DNA of 64,000 bases. Source: Solitalea koreensis. GTDB taxonomy: Bacteria > Bacteroidota > Bacteroidia > Sphingobacteriales > Sphingobacteriaceae. This document shows positions 52,840-62,037 of the stretch, one piece after another; within the stretch, counting starts at the first letter, position 1, and each line of letters starts with the position of its first letter. The stretch lies in NCBI RefSeq assembly GCF_900182575.1, contig NZ_FXSZ01000002.1, positions 248,001-312,000 of the forward strand, in the 5' to 3' direction. The notes beneath the pieces were generated by a model that was given only the letters and a program-made list of their open reading frames with translations, did no database searches and was not told the DNA's origin. The translations under genes were made by a program, and so were the position numbers.

Positions 52840-53427
52840 ATGATTGGAATAATTAATTACGGTGCAGGAAATATTTTTTCATTACAAAGTGCACTAGATC
52901 GCTTAGGTCTGAGTTATAAAATTATTGAAAGTGTATCCGATTTTGATAGCTGTGACCGTTATATAATACCGGGAGTAGGACATGCTGCTCCTGCTATGAA
53001 AAAGCTAAACAGTACCGGATTAGTACCACTCATAAAGCAAACCAACAAGCCAGTTTTAGGAATTTGCTTGGGCATGCAATTGCTAGCTTCGTTTTCTGAA
53101 GAAGGAAATACCGACCTATTAAACTTAATTTCTATGAAAGTATTAAAGTTTAATGATAGTAAACTTAAAATACCTCACATAGGATGGAATAAAGTCAATC
53201 CGACTGAAAAAGAAACCATTTTTAAAAACATTCCTGACGAAAGTTATTTCTACTTTGTTCACTCCTATTATCTGCAGCATATACCTGCTTATACACTGGC
53301 TAGAACTGAATATGGTTTGACTTATGCTTCATCCATAAAAAAAAATAACTACTTTGGAGTACAATTTCATCCTGAAAAATCAGGTAAAGTAGGAGAATTG
53401 CTCTTAAAAAACTTTTCAGAGTTATAA
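52840..53427 (+). CDS. hisH: Imidazole glycerol phosphate synthase, glutaminase subunit
   Basis: A 195-residue class I glutamine amidotransferase. The nucleophile Cys lies in PVLGICLGMQLLASFSEEG (about 70-88), and the His and Glu of the triad in YFGVQFHPEKSG near the C-terminus. It supplies ammonia to HisF, which sits two genes downstream. The start ATG follows the hisB stop with no gap, so coupling is likely. Length matches the family. Confidence 0.95.
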   Translation: MIGIINYGAGNIFSLQSALDRLGLSYKIIESVSDFDSCDRYIIPGVGHAAPAMKKLNSTGLVPLIKQTNKPVLGICLGMQLLASFSEEGNTDLLNLISMKVLKFNDSKLKIPHIGWNKVNPTEKETIFKNIPDESYFYFVHSYYLQHIPAYTLARTEYGLTYASSIKKNNYFGVQFHPEKSGKVGELLLKNFSEL

Positions 53428-53452
53428 TTATTTAACCTTAAAAAAGAAAAAC

Positions 53453-54202
53453 ATGTACGTTATACCAGCTATTGACATTTTAGACAAAAAAGTAGTCCGC
53501 TTACGTGAAGGAAAGTACGACGATAAAACTGTTTATAATGTTAGTTTGGAAGAAATGTTAGAAAAATACATTTCTTATGGTACCAATTTCATTCATATTA
53601 TTGATTTAAATGGTGCAAAAGGTGACTTTAGTAATCAGCAATATGTACTTGAAGCTGTTAAAAAATTGGATATTAAAGTACAGTACGGTGGTGGAATCCG
53701 GAGCATTAACAAAGTTAAAGAACTCTTAGCCCTAGGTTTTCATCGGGTAATTGTAGGAACCCAGGCTATTACAGATCCAACTTTTTTAGAAAAATTGAGT
53801 AAAGAAGTTTGTGGACAAATTCAGTGTTCCGATCAGGTTGTAATCGCAATTGATGTGTTGGACGAAGTAATCAAATACTCCGGTTGGATGGAGTCTTCTC
53901 CTGTTAAATTAATGGATTACATCGATCGCTGTACAAACCTTGGATTCTTCCGCTTCTTATGTACTGATATTGATAAAGATGGAAAACTCGCTGGTAGTGG
54001 CGTTGAACTTTATAAAAAACTGTTAGATCACAAACCTTTCATTAAACTAATTGCTTCTGGAGGAGTAAGTTCGATCAAGGATCTGGAAGATTTAAAACAG
54101 ATTAAGTGTGAATCAGCGGTGGTAGGTAAAGCAATTTACGAAGGAAAAGTTACCGTTGAAGAAATTAAACAGTGGAACCTTCAATCTCTGGCGGCTCTAT
54201 AA
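53453..54202 (+). CDS. hisA: ProFAR isomerase (HisA)
   Basis: A 249-residue (beta/alpha)8 barrel that isomerises phosphoribosyl-formimino-AICAR-phosphate. The catalytic Asp lies in VIPAIDILDKKVVRL (3-17), and the C-terminal half carries FLCTDIDKDGKLAGSG with the second Asp. Phosphate-binding turns VQYGGGIRS and IASGGVSS are in place. A short insert, GQIQCSDQVVIAIDV, follows ITDPTFLEKLSKEVC. It sits between hisH and hisF in the operon. Confidence 0.95.
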   Translation: MYVIPAIDILDKKVVRLREGKYDDKTVYNVSLEEMLEKYISYGTNFIHIIDLNGAKGDFSNQQYVLEAVKKLDIKVQYGGGIRSINKVKELLALGFHRVIVGTQAITDPTFLEKLSKEVCGQIQCSDQVVIAIDVLDEVIKYSGWMESSPVKLMDYIDRCTNLGFFRFLCTDIDKDGKLAGSGVELYKKLLDHKPFIKLIASGGVSSIKDLEDLKQIKCESAVVGKAIYEGKVTVEEIKQWNLQSLAAL

Positions 54203-54213
54203 CAAACCATTAA

Positions 54214-54969
54214 ATGCTTGCAAAAAGAATTATCCCCTGTCTGGATGTTAAAGACGGCAGAACAGTAAAAGGAGTAAATTTTGTTGAATTGAGAGATGCC
54301 GGTGATCCGGTGGAATTAGCCATTCAATATTCAGAACAAGGCGCCGACGAACTCGTTTTTCTAGATATCACGGCTACTCACGAACGGAGAAAGACACTGG
54401 TCGAATTGGTGAAAAATATTGCCAGAAACATAAACATTCCGTTTACCATTGGTGGTGGAATTAATGAACTTTCTGATGCTGATCTATTACTGAATGCAGG
54501 AGCTGACAAAGTTTCCATCAACTCAGCCGCAATTCGTAATCCCGATTTAATTGACGAATTTGCCAACGGCTTCGGCAATCAGTTTATTGTAGTTGCAATC
54601 GACACAAAGCATATATCAAATAAGAACATTGTTCACCTTAACGGTGGCCGAGTAGCTACTGATCTTCACACCGAAGATTGGGTTAAAGAAGTCGAAGGGC
54701 GTGGCGCCGGAGAAATCCTTTTAACTAGTATGGATCATGACGGCACGAAAGCTGGTTTTGACTGTAATTTATTAAGCAAGATAAACTCCCAACTAAGTAT
54801 TCCTTTGATTGCATCGGGCGGTGCCGGCAATATGCATCATTTTTCTGAAGTATTTGAACGCACAAATGTAGATGCTGCATTAGCAGCTTCTGTTTTTCAT
54901 TATGGTGAAATTCTTATACCCGATTTAAAACAAGAATTAAAAAATAAAGGAATAGAGGTTAGAATTTAG
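54214..54969 (+). CDS. hisF: Imidazole glycerol phosphate synthase, cyclase subunit
   Basis: A 251-residue barrel that works with HisH. RIIPCLDVKDGRTVKGVNF (5-23) contains catalytic Asp11, and ILLTSMDHDGTKAGFDCNL carries catalytic Asp131-equivalent. The PFTIGGGINELSD and PLIASGGAGNMHHF phosphate loops are present. The product enters histidine synthesis and releases AICAR to purine synthesis. Twelve bases separate it from hisA, and two from hisIE. Confidence 0.96.
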   Translation: MLAKRIIPCLDVKDGRTVKGVNFVELRDAGDPVELAIQYSEQGADELVFLDITATHERRKTLVELVKNIARNINIPFTIGGGINELSDADLLLNAGADKVSINSAAIRNPDLIDEFANGFGNQFIVVAIDTKHISNKNIVHLNGGRVATDLHTEDWVKEVEGRGAGEILLTSMDHDGTKAGFDCNLLSKINSQLSIPLIASGGAGNMHHFSEVFERTNVDAALAASVFHYGEILIPDLKQELKNKGIEVRI

Positions 54970-54971
54970 TT

Positions 54972-55562
54972 ATGACGATTGACTTTAAAAAAGACATAAA
55001 CGGACTAGTTCCGGTAGTGATACAAGATAACCAAACACTTGAAGTATTGATGTTGGGTTACATGAATGCTGAGGCATACGAAAAAACTAAAGCGGAAAAA
55101 CGAGTTACTTTTTTCTCCCGTTCAAAAAATCGCTTATGGACTAAAGGTGAAGAAAGCGGTAATTTTCTGAATGTAATCAGTATTGCTGAAGATTGTGATA
55201 ATGATACCATCTTGATTAAAGCCTTTCCGGTTGGCCCAACATGTCACACTGGCTCACGTTCTTGTTTCAATACCGAATACAATCAAAACTTCATTTTTGA
55301 GTTAGAGAATATTATAAAGGACCGATTCGAAAATCCTGCTGAAAACTCATATGTAAACAAATTGCGTCAAAAAGGCTTAAATAAAATCGCGCAGAAAGTT
55401 GGTGAAGAAGGTGTTGAAACAGTGATTGCTGCCTTAAATGAAACGCAGGAAGATTTAATCAATGAAGCCTCCGATCTTGTTTTTCACCTCATCGTTTTAT
55501 TACGTGAAAAGGGGTTAACCTTAAATGACATTGCAAAGAATTTAGAATCAAGACATAAATAG
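54972..55562 (+). CDS. hisIE: Bifunctional phosphoribosyl-AMP cyclohydrolase / phosphoribosyl-ATP pyrophosphatase
   Basis: A 196-residue fusion: an N-terminal HisI domain (LMLGYMNAEAYEKTKAEKRV and TKGEESGNFLNVI, and zinc-binding cysteines in PTCHTGSRSCF) and a C-terminal HisE domain (KIAQKVGEEGVETVIAAL, DLVFHLIVLLREKGL). Together they run steps two and three of the pathway. It is the last gene of the operon; a WD40 gene follows 20 bases later on the same strand and may be co-transcribed. Confidence 0.95.
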   Translation: MTIDFKKDINGLVPVVIQDNQTLEVLMLGYMNAEAYEKTKAEKRVTFFSRSKNRLWTKGEESGNFLNVISIAEDCDNDTILIKAFPVGPTCHTGSRSCFNTEYNQNFIFELENIIKDRFENPAENSYVNKLRQKGLNKIAQKVGEEGVETVIAALNETQEDLINEASDLVFHLIVLLREKGLTLNDIAKNLESRHK

Positions 55563-55582
55563 TCTTCTTGATATAGATACCA

Positions 55583-56488
55583 ATGGAAGTTAAACGTTTA
55601 GCCGTACTGCCCGGCCACCAGAATCCAATTTTCACGATCGAAACCTCTCAAAAACCTCATCTTTTTTTTACAGGTGGCAATGATCTGGGCGTTGTGGAAT
55701 GGAGCCTGAAAACAATGAACGTTGTTAAAGTACTTATTCCTGTTAAAAGCTCGGTTTATGCGCTTCATGCACCTTCAGGTAAGAATATAATCGTAGTGGG
55801 TGAACGCAGCGGAAAGTTATCAGTTTTCGATTTCAACGAACAAAAAGTTGTTGCAATTCTCACTAAACATGAAAAACCCATTTTTGACATCAAATCGTCA
55901 AATGTCTTAAACCAAATATATGCTGCATCAGAAGATGGAATCCTTTCTATCTGGTCGATGAAGGATTATTCCTTGATTTACTCCTTTAAAGTTTCCGATC
56001 AACCGCTCAGAACAATTGCCATAAGTCCTGACGAAAAACACATGGCTTTAGGTGGCAAAGATAATATCATCCGGATTTATGACATGGATGATTTTAGTCT
56101 GATTCAGGAGATGGAAGGTCATACGTTACCTGTTTTTTCATTGCAATTTTCTCCGGATGGTAAACTGTTGTTTTCAGGTTCGCGAGATGCTCAGTTGAAA
56201 ATCTGGGAAACTGATAATTACCAATTAAAGCAGAACATTCCAGCACATATGTATGCTATCAATGATATAGCTTTTCATCCTACCCTACCATTTTTTGCAA
56301 CGGCAAGTATGGACAAAAGCATTAAAATCTGGGGTACTGATGACCTTAAGCTATATAAGAAGATTGATCTTACCAAAACTGAAAGTCATTCTAAATCAGT
56401 AAATAAGCTGGCATGGAGCACGTTCAATGATAGCTTAATTTCTGTTAGTGATGATAAAATGGTGATGGTATGGGCAGTTACTTTCTAA
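55583..56488 (+). CDS. WD40-repeat protein
   Basis: A 301-residue protein built of about seven WD40 repeats forming one beta-propeller. Repeat ends are seen as DGILSIWSMKDY, NIIRIYDMDDFS, AQLKIWETDNYQ, KSIKIWGTDDLK and the terminal DKMVMVWAVTF. No signal peptide, so presumably a cytoplasmic scaffold. No enzyme domain is attached, and the partner is unknown. It starts 20 bases after hisIE, but its link to histidine is unlikely. Its stop overlaps the stop of the convergent NlpC gene by four bases. Confidence 0.85.
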   Translation: MEVKRLAVLPGHQNPIFTIETSQKPHLFFTGGNDLGVVEWSLKTMNVVKVLIPVKSSVYALHAPSGKNIIVVGERSGKLSVFDFNEQKVVAILTKHEKPIFDIKSSNVLNQIYAASEDGILSIWSMKDYSLIYSFKVSDQPLRTIAISPDEKHMALGGKDNIIRIYDMDDFSLIQEMEGHTLPVFSLQFSPDGKLLFSGSRDAQLKIWETDNYQLKQNIPAHMYAINDIAFHPTLPFFATASMDKSIKIWGTDDLKLYKKIDLTKTESHSKSVNKLAWSTFNDSLISVSDDKMVMVWAVTF

Positions 56489-57315
56489 AGCACTCTCTTT
56501 ATTACTCTTAGTTGGTGAGTATATTCCTGGAGCACAGAATTAAAAATACCATTATGATCAATCTGATCAATCCGAACTTTACCGGAAGCATGAATAATTT
56601 GATGATTATTCAGCATGATACCAACATGGGTAATTCGTCCTTCAGCATTATCAAAAAATGCCAAATCGCCGAGTTTTGCTTCGTGAACAAAGTTTACCAA
56701 CTCACCCTGTTCAGCTTGTTGATAAGCGTCACGCTTCAATTTAACGCCTAATACCTTAAAGCAAATTTGAGTATATCCAGAGCAATCAATACCTAGAATT
56801 GATCTTCCACCCCATAAATAAGGTGCATTCAAAAACATTTTAAAAAGACTTTCCGAGCTTTCAGTAGCAGGATCCTCTGCTATATGAGCTTTTCCTTTTA
56901 GGTAATACTTCTCATCGTGTACAAATACCGAATCACCATTAAAAAAAGGAAGATTTGAGCCTGGTGATAAGTAATGTGAATGCCCTAAGGCATTGGTAAG
57001 GAAGTCAAAAGGTGAGGTAGAAAGATAAACGGGTTCTTTTTTTAATACCTCAAACTCCTGCCGATTCATCGGTTGAAATTGTTTATTATCAATCCAACCT
57101 TCATAATCATCATAGCTAATCTTAATCCTTGACCACTTTTCAGTTTGTTCTAAAATCCGAAAATGCTCGCCAAACAGCAATTGGCTAATCATCTCACTTT
57201 TATCACTGGCTTCTGCCCGAACCGGTACACAACTCAGATTGCAAATCCCGTACAAATCTGTTAGTTGATCCTGCAGAATCAGCTCATGTTCCATGATTTT
57301 TTGGTCAATCATCAA
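56485..57315 (-). CDS. NlpC/P60-family peptidoglycan hydrolase
   Basis: A 276-residue protein. An SH3-like domain covers about residues 25-80 (VPVRAEASDKSEMIS, then YEGWIDNKQF), a second SH3-like region about 90-145, and the C-terminal NlpC/P60 papain-like domain has catalytic Cys178 (GIDCSGY) and His230 (RITHVGIM), with a later His in HQIIHASG. Such enzymes cut peptide stems of the cell wall. No clear signal peptide is seen, which is unusual for the substrate; a second Met at residue 8 is possible. The third catalytic residue is probably His242. Confidence 0.85.
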   Translation of the reverse strand: MMIDQKIMEHELILQDQLTDLYGICNLSCVPVRAEASDKSEMISQLLFGEHFRILEQTEKWSRIKISYDDYEGWIDNKQFQPMNRQEFEVLKKEPVYLSTSPFDFLTNALGHSHYLSPGSNLPFFNGDSVFVHDEKYYLKGKAHIAEDPATESSESLFKMFLNAPYLWGGRSILGIDCSGYTQICFKVLGVKLKRDAYQQAEQGELVNFVHEAKLGDLAFFDNAEGRITHVGIMLNNHQIIHASGKVRIDQIDHNGIFNSVLQEYTHQLRVIKRVL

Positions 57316-57428
57316 TTTATACTTAAAAACAAAATATGGAGAGTAAAAATAAAAGATTTCTTTTTCATTTGAATAAAAAATTTGCTTCCATTTATTATTA
57401 AATTTAGATACTTAAAAACCTATAAATC

Positions 57429-57737
57429 ATGATCCTAATTAGAAATATTTTCCAACTTAAGTTTGGAAAAGCTCGGGAAGCCAAGGAAATTTGGAATGAA
57501 GGTAAAAACACTGTGGAAGGATTTACTAAAATGAATTATCGTGTTTTATTCGATTTGGTGGGCGATTCCTACACGATGGTGCTGGAGGTTACAGCTGACA
57601 ATTTAAGCGCGTTTGAACAACAAATGCAATCAAATGTCGGTACTGACGCCTGGAGAAACTGGTATCAGAAATTCATACCTCTTTGCGAATCCGGACGAAG
57701 AGAAATATTCACTATTGTTGAAGAAAATAAACTTTAA
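57429..57737 (+). CDS. Small dimeric alpha/beta-barrel-like protein
   Basis: A 102-residue soluble protein. The beta-alpha-beta pattern (ILIRNIFQLKFGKAREAKE, then YRVLFDLVGDSYTMVLEVTA) with a closing Trp/Tyr pair (WRNWYQKFIPL) fits the NIPSNAP/ABM dimeric barrel group. No catalytic residues are obvious. It lies alone, on the strand opposite its neighbours, and is closed by a perfect 16-bp hairpin. Function unknown. Confidence 0.6.
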   Translation: MILIRNIFQLKFGKAREAKEIWNEGKNTVEGFTKMNYRVLFDLVGDSYTMVLEVTADNLSAFEQQMQSNVGTDAWRNWYQKFIPLCESGRREIFTIVEENKL

Positions 57738-57756
57738 GATAAGCATTAACCAGTAT

Positions 57757-57793
57757 ACAACAAACGACTGATAATTAATCAGTCGTTTGTTGT
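57757..57793. terminator. Bidirectional terminator, 16-bp perfect stem
   Basis: Arms 57757-57772 and 57778-57793 pair perfectly over 16 bp around loop AATTA. It lies between the convergent small-barrel and ppx genes and overlaps neither stop. Confidence 0.8.
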
Positions 57794-57794
57794 A

Positions 57795-58709
57795 TTAAAG
57801 CGATTCTGTTCGTTCACTTATTGAAACCACTTTGGGGTAGTTTTTCTCAATAAGTAAATGGATAAGTCCATCCACTAAACCAACTTTGGGCACAAACATT
57901 TGTTTAATCCCCGCCCAACGCATTATCGTAAGGTATATTTCTGAAGCAGGAATGATTACATCCGCTCTATCTTCTTTTAAACCCAATACATTTATACGGT
58001 CTTTTAAAGAGAAAGAGTTTAAATAATCATACAAGGCTTTAAGCTTTGCAAAGGTTAAAGCCACTCCTTCCTTTTCCCCGGAGATTTTAAATAATTTATT
58101 GATATTTCCTCCGGTACCAATTCCTTGTATGTTTTTATAATTTTTGGTAAGAGTTTTAATAAAAGATTTTAATTCATTCCAGGTTTCTTCGGTATCCTGA
58201 TTATCGAGCATGCGGATAGTTCCTATATTAAACGAATTGGAATCGATCAGCAAACCGTTAGCAAAAACTGAAACTTCGGTGCTGCCTCCACCAACATCAA
58301 TATACAAATAAACGCGCCGTGAGTCGAGGTGCTTTTCGATATGGCTTGAATATATGATGTTAGCTTCACGTTTTCCATCGACTATTTCCAAATCAATATT
58401 TGCTTCATTTTTTATGCGCATAACGATGTCACTTCCATTTTGAGCTTCCCGCATGGCAGAAGTTGCACAAGCCGTGTAATCCCGTACCTTATACACATCC
58501 ATCAAGTTTCTGAAGGCCGACATAGATTTGACCAAATCATTTGCTTTTCGTTCAGAAATGTATTTGTCAAGAAATGCATCATCGCCTAAACGAATCGGAA
58601 CCCGAACCAACGAGTTTTTCTTAAATGAAATTTCTTCATTAATTTCCACCATATCTGCTATAAGCAATCTTACAGCGTTGGAACCAATATCAATAGCAGC
58701 GTATCTCAC
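57795..58709 (-). CDS. Ppx/GppA-family exopolyphosphatase
   Basis: A 304-residue protein of the actin/ASKHA fold. RYAAIDIGSNAVRLLIAD (2-19) is the phosphate-1 motif; YLYIDVGGGSTEVSVF (about 132-147) and IQGIGTGGNINKL the later ones. It lacks the C-terminal HD-like domain of E. coli Ppx, so it is the short form. It removes terminal phosphate from polyphosphate or pppGpp. It directly follows ppk1 (23 bases), which points to polyphosphate. Confidence 0.88.
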   Translation of the reverse strand: MRYAAIDIGSNAVRLLIADMVEINEEISFKKNSLVRVPIRLGDDAFLDKYISERKANDLVKSMSAFRNLMDVYKVRDYTACATSAMREAQNGSDIVMRIKNEANIDLEIVDGKREANIIYSSHIEKHLDSRRVYLYIDVGGGSTEVSVFANGLLIDSNSFNIGTIRMLDNQDTEETWNELKSFIKTLTKNYKNIQGIGTGGNINKLFKISGEKEGVALTFAKLKALYDYLNSFSLKDRINVLGLKEDRADVIIPASEIYLTIMRWAGIKQMFVPKVGLVDGLIHLLIEKNYPKVVSISERTESL

Positions 58710-58731
58710 AATTTATTATGTTTTTAATTGT

Positions 58732-60789
58732 TTAATTCATTTTCTTCAAATAATTATAGATATCTACCTGAGACCTAACATTTTGATCGCCTGCAATCTC
58801 TTTATAGTGATTATCCTGTAAATCATTTATGACGCGAGCTTTAGTGTTATCTTTTAGCTGTATGTTAATTATATCTTTAATAATCTTTTTACTTTCCCTA
58901 TCAATTACCGGAAATGCAACTTCCACCCTGTTATCAAGGTTTCGATTCATTAAATCTCCGGAGGATAAATAAATAAGTTCTTTGCCATTATTACCAAAAA
59001 TATACACCCTGGCATGTTCCAAAAACTTGTCAATAATACTGATTACCGATATATTTTCACTGTACCCTTTAAGTCCTGGAACTAAACAACATATACCCCT
59101 AATGATCAATTTTATCTTCACTCCGGCCTGACTCGCTTCATACAGTTTAGTAATCATTTTTTCATCTACCAAACTATTCATCTTAAGAATCATATAAGCC
59201 TTTGTTCCTTTCTTGGCATTGGATATTTCTTTATCTATAAGTCGTGTTAATTTCTTTCTTAGTTCAAGAGGAGCAACCAATAACATTTTATGGGAAGTTG
59301 CCACATAACCATGCTCTAAATCATTGAATAAATTTTCGAGGTCTTGAGTAATTTTAACATTAGCTGTAAAATAACTGTGATCTGCATAAACATTAGCCGT
59401 TTTTTCATTAAAATTTCCAGTTGCAAGATTTGCATAGTGAACAATCTTATTCTTTTCCTTTCGACTGACCAGACAAATTTTAGAATGAACCTTTAATTGA
59501 GCAATTCCATATAACACCCGTATGCCTTCTTCTTCCAACTTTTGAGTCCAAAAAATATTATTTTCTTCATCAAACCTGGCTTTTAATTCCAGTAAAACCA
59601 ACACATTTTTACCGTTTCTAGCCGCATTTATTAAAGCATTTATTATGCGCGAGTTTTGTGCCAATCGGTACAATGTAATTTTAATCGAAGTTACCATAGG
59701 ATCAATGGCCGCTTCTCTTAAAAAATGAATTACATAATCGAATGACTGATAAGGAAAACTTAGTAAGTAATTCTTTTTTGCGATAGCATTGAGCATACTC
59801 TCATGAAGGTTAATTCCCTTCATACCCAATGGTGCAATTCGCGAATATTCAAGCTCTCTACCTCCTACATTAGGAAAATCCATAAAATCTTTGAAGCTTT
59901 TATACTTCCCTCCCGGAATCAGATAACTTGTTTTCAAACCCATTTTACGAACGAAATAGGTTAATAAATTATCAGGCATTGATGCATCGTATACGAAACG
60001 AACAGGAACACCTTTTTTTCGCTGTTTTAAACTTTTGGAAATGTTATCAACGAGATTACCTGAATCATCAATTTCTATATCCATCTCTGAATCACGCGTG
60101 AGCTTAATTGTATACGAATCATATTGATCGTATTTAAAAATTGAAAAAATATCATCCAAACAATAACGAACTACGTCATCAAGCAGAATAATATATTTTA
60201 AATTTCCCGTTTCAGGCAATACAATAAATCGAGTATGCACATTGGTTGGTAATTCAATCAAGGCCTTTTGTGACTTCAAGCTTCCATCGCTCTTTGAAAG
60301 AATAACAAACAAATAGATTGATTCCTCTTTTAGTTCAGGAAATCCATTGGGGCCATCTAAAATAATAGGTACCAACGTTGAAAGGATTTTATCTTGAAAA
60401 TACTTACGGACAAACTGGCCTCTGGACACATTCAGTTGTTTATCAGTTAGCATAAATATCCTTTCTTCTGCTAACTCGGGAATGATCCGATTATTGAATA
60501 TATCCTCAAAACGTTCCTGCTGTTTTTTTACAATTTCATGTATTTCAATTAGTGTTTTTCGAATGTTAAAATTAGGATATAATTTTGAACCTCCTTTCAA
60601 TTTCAACAACCTGTTTAAGGTTGCTACCCTTACTCTAAAAAACTCCTCTAGATTTGACGAAAAAATAGCTAAAAATCGAATTCGTTCAATAAGAGGCACA
60701 GTCGGATCACAGGCTTCTTGAAGAACTCTATCATTGAAGGAGAGCCAACTTATTTCACGATTTTTTAGTGGTATTTTCTTTTTAAACAT
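58732..60789 (-). CDS. ppk1: Polyphosphate kinase 1
   Basis: A 685-residue enzyme that makes polyphosphate from ATP reversibly. The N-terminal domain has REISWLSFNDRVLQEACDP (11-29) and IRFLAIFSSNLEEFFRVRVA. The catalytic part has SIKITLYRLAQNS, VLLELKARFDEENNIFW, VHSKICLVSRKE (the His that becomes phosphorylated) and YADHSYFTANVKIT. The C-terminal half includes ELIYLSSGDLMNRNLDNRVE. Length fits PPK1. It probably forms an operon with the downstream Ppx/GppA gene, a making/breaking pair. Confidence 0.95.
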   Translation of the reverse strand: MFKKKIPLKNREISWLSFNDRVLQEACDPTVPLIERIRFLAIFSSNLEEFFRVRVATLNRLLKLKGGSKLYPNFNIRKTLIEIHEIVKKQQERFEDIFNNRIIPELAEERIFMLTDKQLNVSRGQFVRKYFQDKILSTLVPIILDGPNGFPELKEESIYLFVILSKSDGSLKSQKALIELPTNVHTRFIVLPETGNLKYIILLDDVVRYCLDDIFSIFKYDQYDSYTIKLTRDSEMDIEIDDSGNLVDNISKSLKQRKKGVPVRFVYDASMPDNLLTYFVRKMGLKTSYLIPGGKYKSFKDFMDFPNVGGRELEYSRIAPLGMKGINLHESMLNAIAKKNYLLSFPYQSFDYVIHFLREAAIDPMVTSIKITLYRLAQNSRIINALINAARNGKNVLVLLELKARFDEENNIFWTQKLEEEGIRVLYGIAQLKVHSKICLVSRKEKNKIVHYANLATGNFNEKTANVYADHSYFTANVKITQDLENLFNDLEHGYVATSHKMLLVAPLELRKKLTRLIDKEISNAKKGTKAYMILKMNSLVDEKMITKLYEASQAGVKIKLIIRGICCLVPGLKGYSENISVISIIDKFLEHARVYIFGNNGKELIYLSSGDLMNRNLDNRVEVAFPVIDRESKKIIKDIINIQLKDNTKARVINDLQDNHYKEIAGDQNVRSQVDIYNYLKKMN

Positions 60790-60851
60790 TAATATAATTT
60801 ACTCAAAAAACGGTAGTAATGAGCTTCTCATCCCAACGTTAAAAAAAAATA

Positions 60852-60886
60852 AAAATAGTTCCATTTATACTATTCGGAACTATTTT
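60852..60886 (-). terminator. Terminator after the Lys-rich gene
   Basis: An 11-bp perfect stem, AAAATAGTTCC at 60852-60862 and GGAACTATTTT at 60876-60886. On the minus strand it is followed by TATTTTTTTT. It lies 64 bases past the stop of 60950-61438. Confidence 0.75.
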
Positions 60887-60949
60887 ACAGATTAGGTTAT
60901 TGTTAATTTATGGTTAATACGGGTGAAATTTAAAACAAAAAAGATACAG

Positions 60950-61438
60950 TTATTTTGTTCCTTCAGTTGGCTTGTCGCCTTTAGAAGTACTATTCTTTTT
61001 TTTAGAAGTAATTGGAGAGGCCTTTATTGAAGTCCCTGTTGTTTTTTTATTAGTTGAAATAGGTTTAGGTGTTACGTTATCTGATACATTTTTAACCACA
61101 GCAGGTAAAACTCCGGCTTTAATAATAGATTTCTCCTCTTTTTTCTCTTGCGTTCCGGTAATTTCTTTAACCCGTGCAACAACTTTTGTAGCCTTCATTT
61201 TAGAAATTTCAGGCTTAGGGGCTGCAATGGATTGCTGAACACTCGATTCTTTCTCAGTCGCTTTAGAAGCTTTTATGACACTTTTGGCAATCTTTTTACT
61301 TGCATCCCGTATCGTTTCAGAGACTTTTTTTGCATCAACATTACTAAGGTCCTTAAGCGCCTCTTTGATTTTTAACGCTATATTTGTTTCCAAAATTTTC
61401 TTTGAAGACTTTTTTACTTCTTTTTTTGAGGGAGTCAT
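60950..61438 (-). CDS. Lys-rich low-complexity basic protein
   Basis: A 162-residue basic protein with about 26% Lys, rich in Ser, Thr, Ala and Val, with few aromatic residues. A short helical N-terminal part (ALKIKEALKDLSNVDAKKVS) is followed by a disordered tail with KKK, TSKGDK and similar patches. It resembles histone-H1/HC1-like or nucleoid-binding proteins in composition only; no known DNA-binding motif is visible. It is divergent from yajQ, 84 bases apart, and has its own terminator. Function unknown; it may bind DNA, RNA or polyphosphate. Confidence 0.55.
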   Translation of the reverse strand: MTPSKKEVKKSSKKILETNIALKIKEALKDLSNVDAKKVSETIRDASKKIAKSVIKASKATEKESSVQQSIAAPKPEISKMKATKVVARVKEITGTQEKKEEKSIIKAGVLPAVVKNVSDNVTPKPISTNKKTTGTSIKASPITSKKKNSTSKGDKPTEGTK

Positions 61439-61522
61439 ATCAGTAGTAAAATTAAAAATGCATCTACATTTACTTATTATCAGGTAATTTAATATTAAAT
61501 AATCTTTATTAAAAACATAATT

Positions 61523-62014
61523 ATGCCATCATTTGATATTGTAAGCAAAGTCGACGGACAAACACTCGATAATGCCATCAACAACGCCAAAAAAGAAATT
61601 ATAAATCGTTATGATTTTCATGATTCAAAAACTGAAATCGATCTCGATAAAAAAACAAATACAATTAATATTCTTACAGAGAATGACATGCGCGTGAAAG
61701 CCATTCAGGATGTAATTATTTCAAGAATGATCAAACAACATTTGGATGCCAATTGCCTTGATTTTGGTAAAGATGAGTACGCCTCAGGCAATATGGTTCG
61801 TAAAGAGATAAAGGTAAAGGAAGGTATAGATAAAGAAGTTGCGAAGAAAATTGTAAAAAAGATTAAAGATAGCGGTGAAAAAGTTCAAGCCTCTATTATG
61901 GATGAACAAGTTCGGGTACAAGGCAAAAAGATTGATGATTTACAGTCAGTAATTTCATTGCTGAGAGCTGAAGATTTTGGACAGCCCTTACAATTTATTA
62001 ATATGCGTTCGTAG
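61523..62014 (+). CDS. yajQ: YajQ-family (DUF520) protein
   Basis: A 163-residue protein of usual length. The start PSFDIVSKVDGQTLDNAINN is the family hallmark; KEIINRYDFHDSKTEIDLD and the ending SLLRAEDFGQPLQFINMRS are also conserved. Two RNA-recognition-like folds are expected. Some members bind cyclic di-GMP and act with a LysR regulator; others are nucleotide binding. No regulator gene lies next to it. The last codons form half of a shared hairpin with the convergent gene. Confidence 0.92.
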   Translation: MPSFDIVSKVDGQTLDNAINNAKKEIINRYDFHDSKTEIDLDKKTNTINILTENDMRVKAIQDVIISRMIKQHLDANCLDFGKDEYASGNMVRKEIKVKEGIDKEVAKKIVKKIKDSGEKVQASIMDEQVRVQGKKIDDLQSVISLLRAEDFGQPLQFINMRS

Positions 62015-62037
62015 TGAGGCTATAACCCCACTACGAA
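62008..62037. terminator. Bidirectional hairpin across two convergent stop codons
   Basis: TTCGTAGTG and GG (62008-62016, 62018-62019) pair with CC and CACTACGAA (62026-62027, 62029-62037) around a 6-base loop, with one mismatch. The YajQ stop lies in the left arm (62012-62014) and the opposite gene's stop in the loop. Confidence 0.5.
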
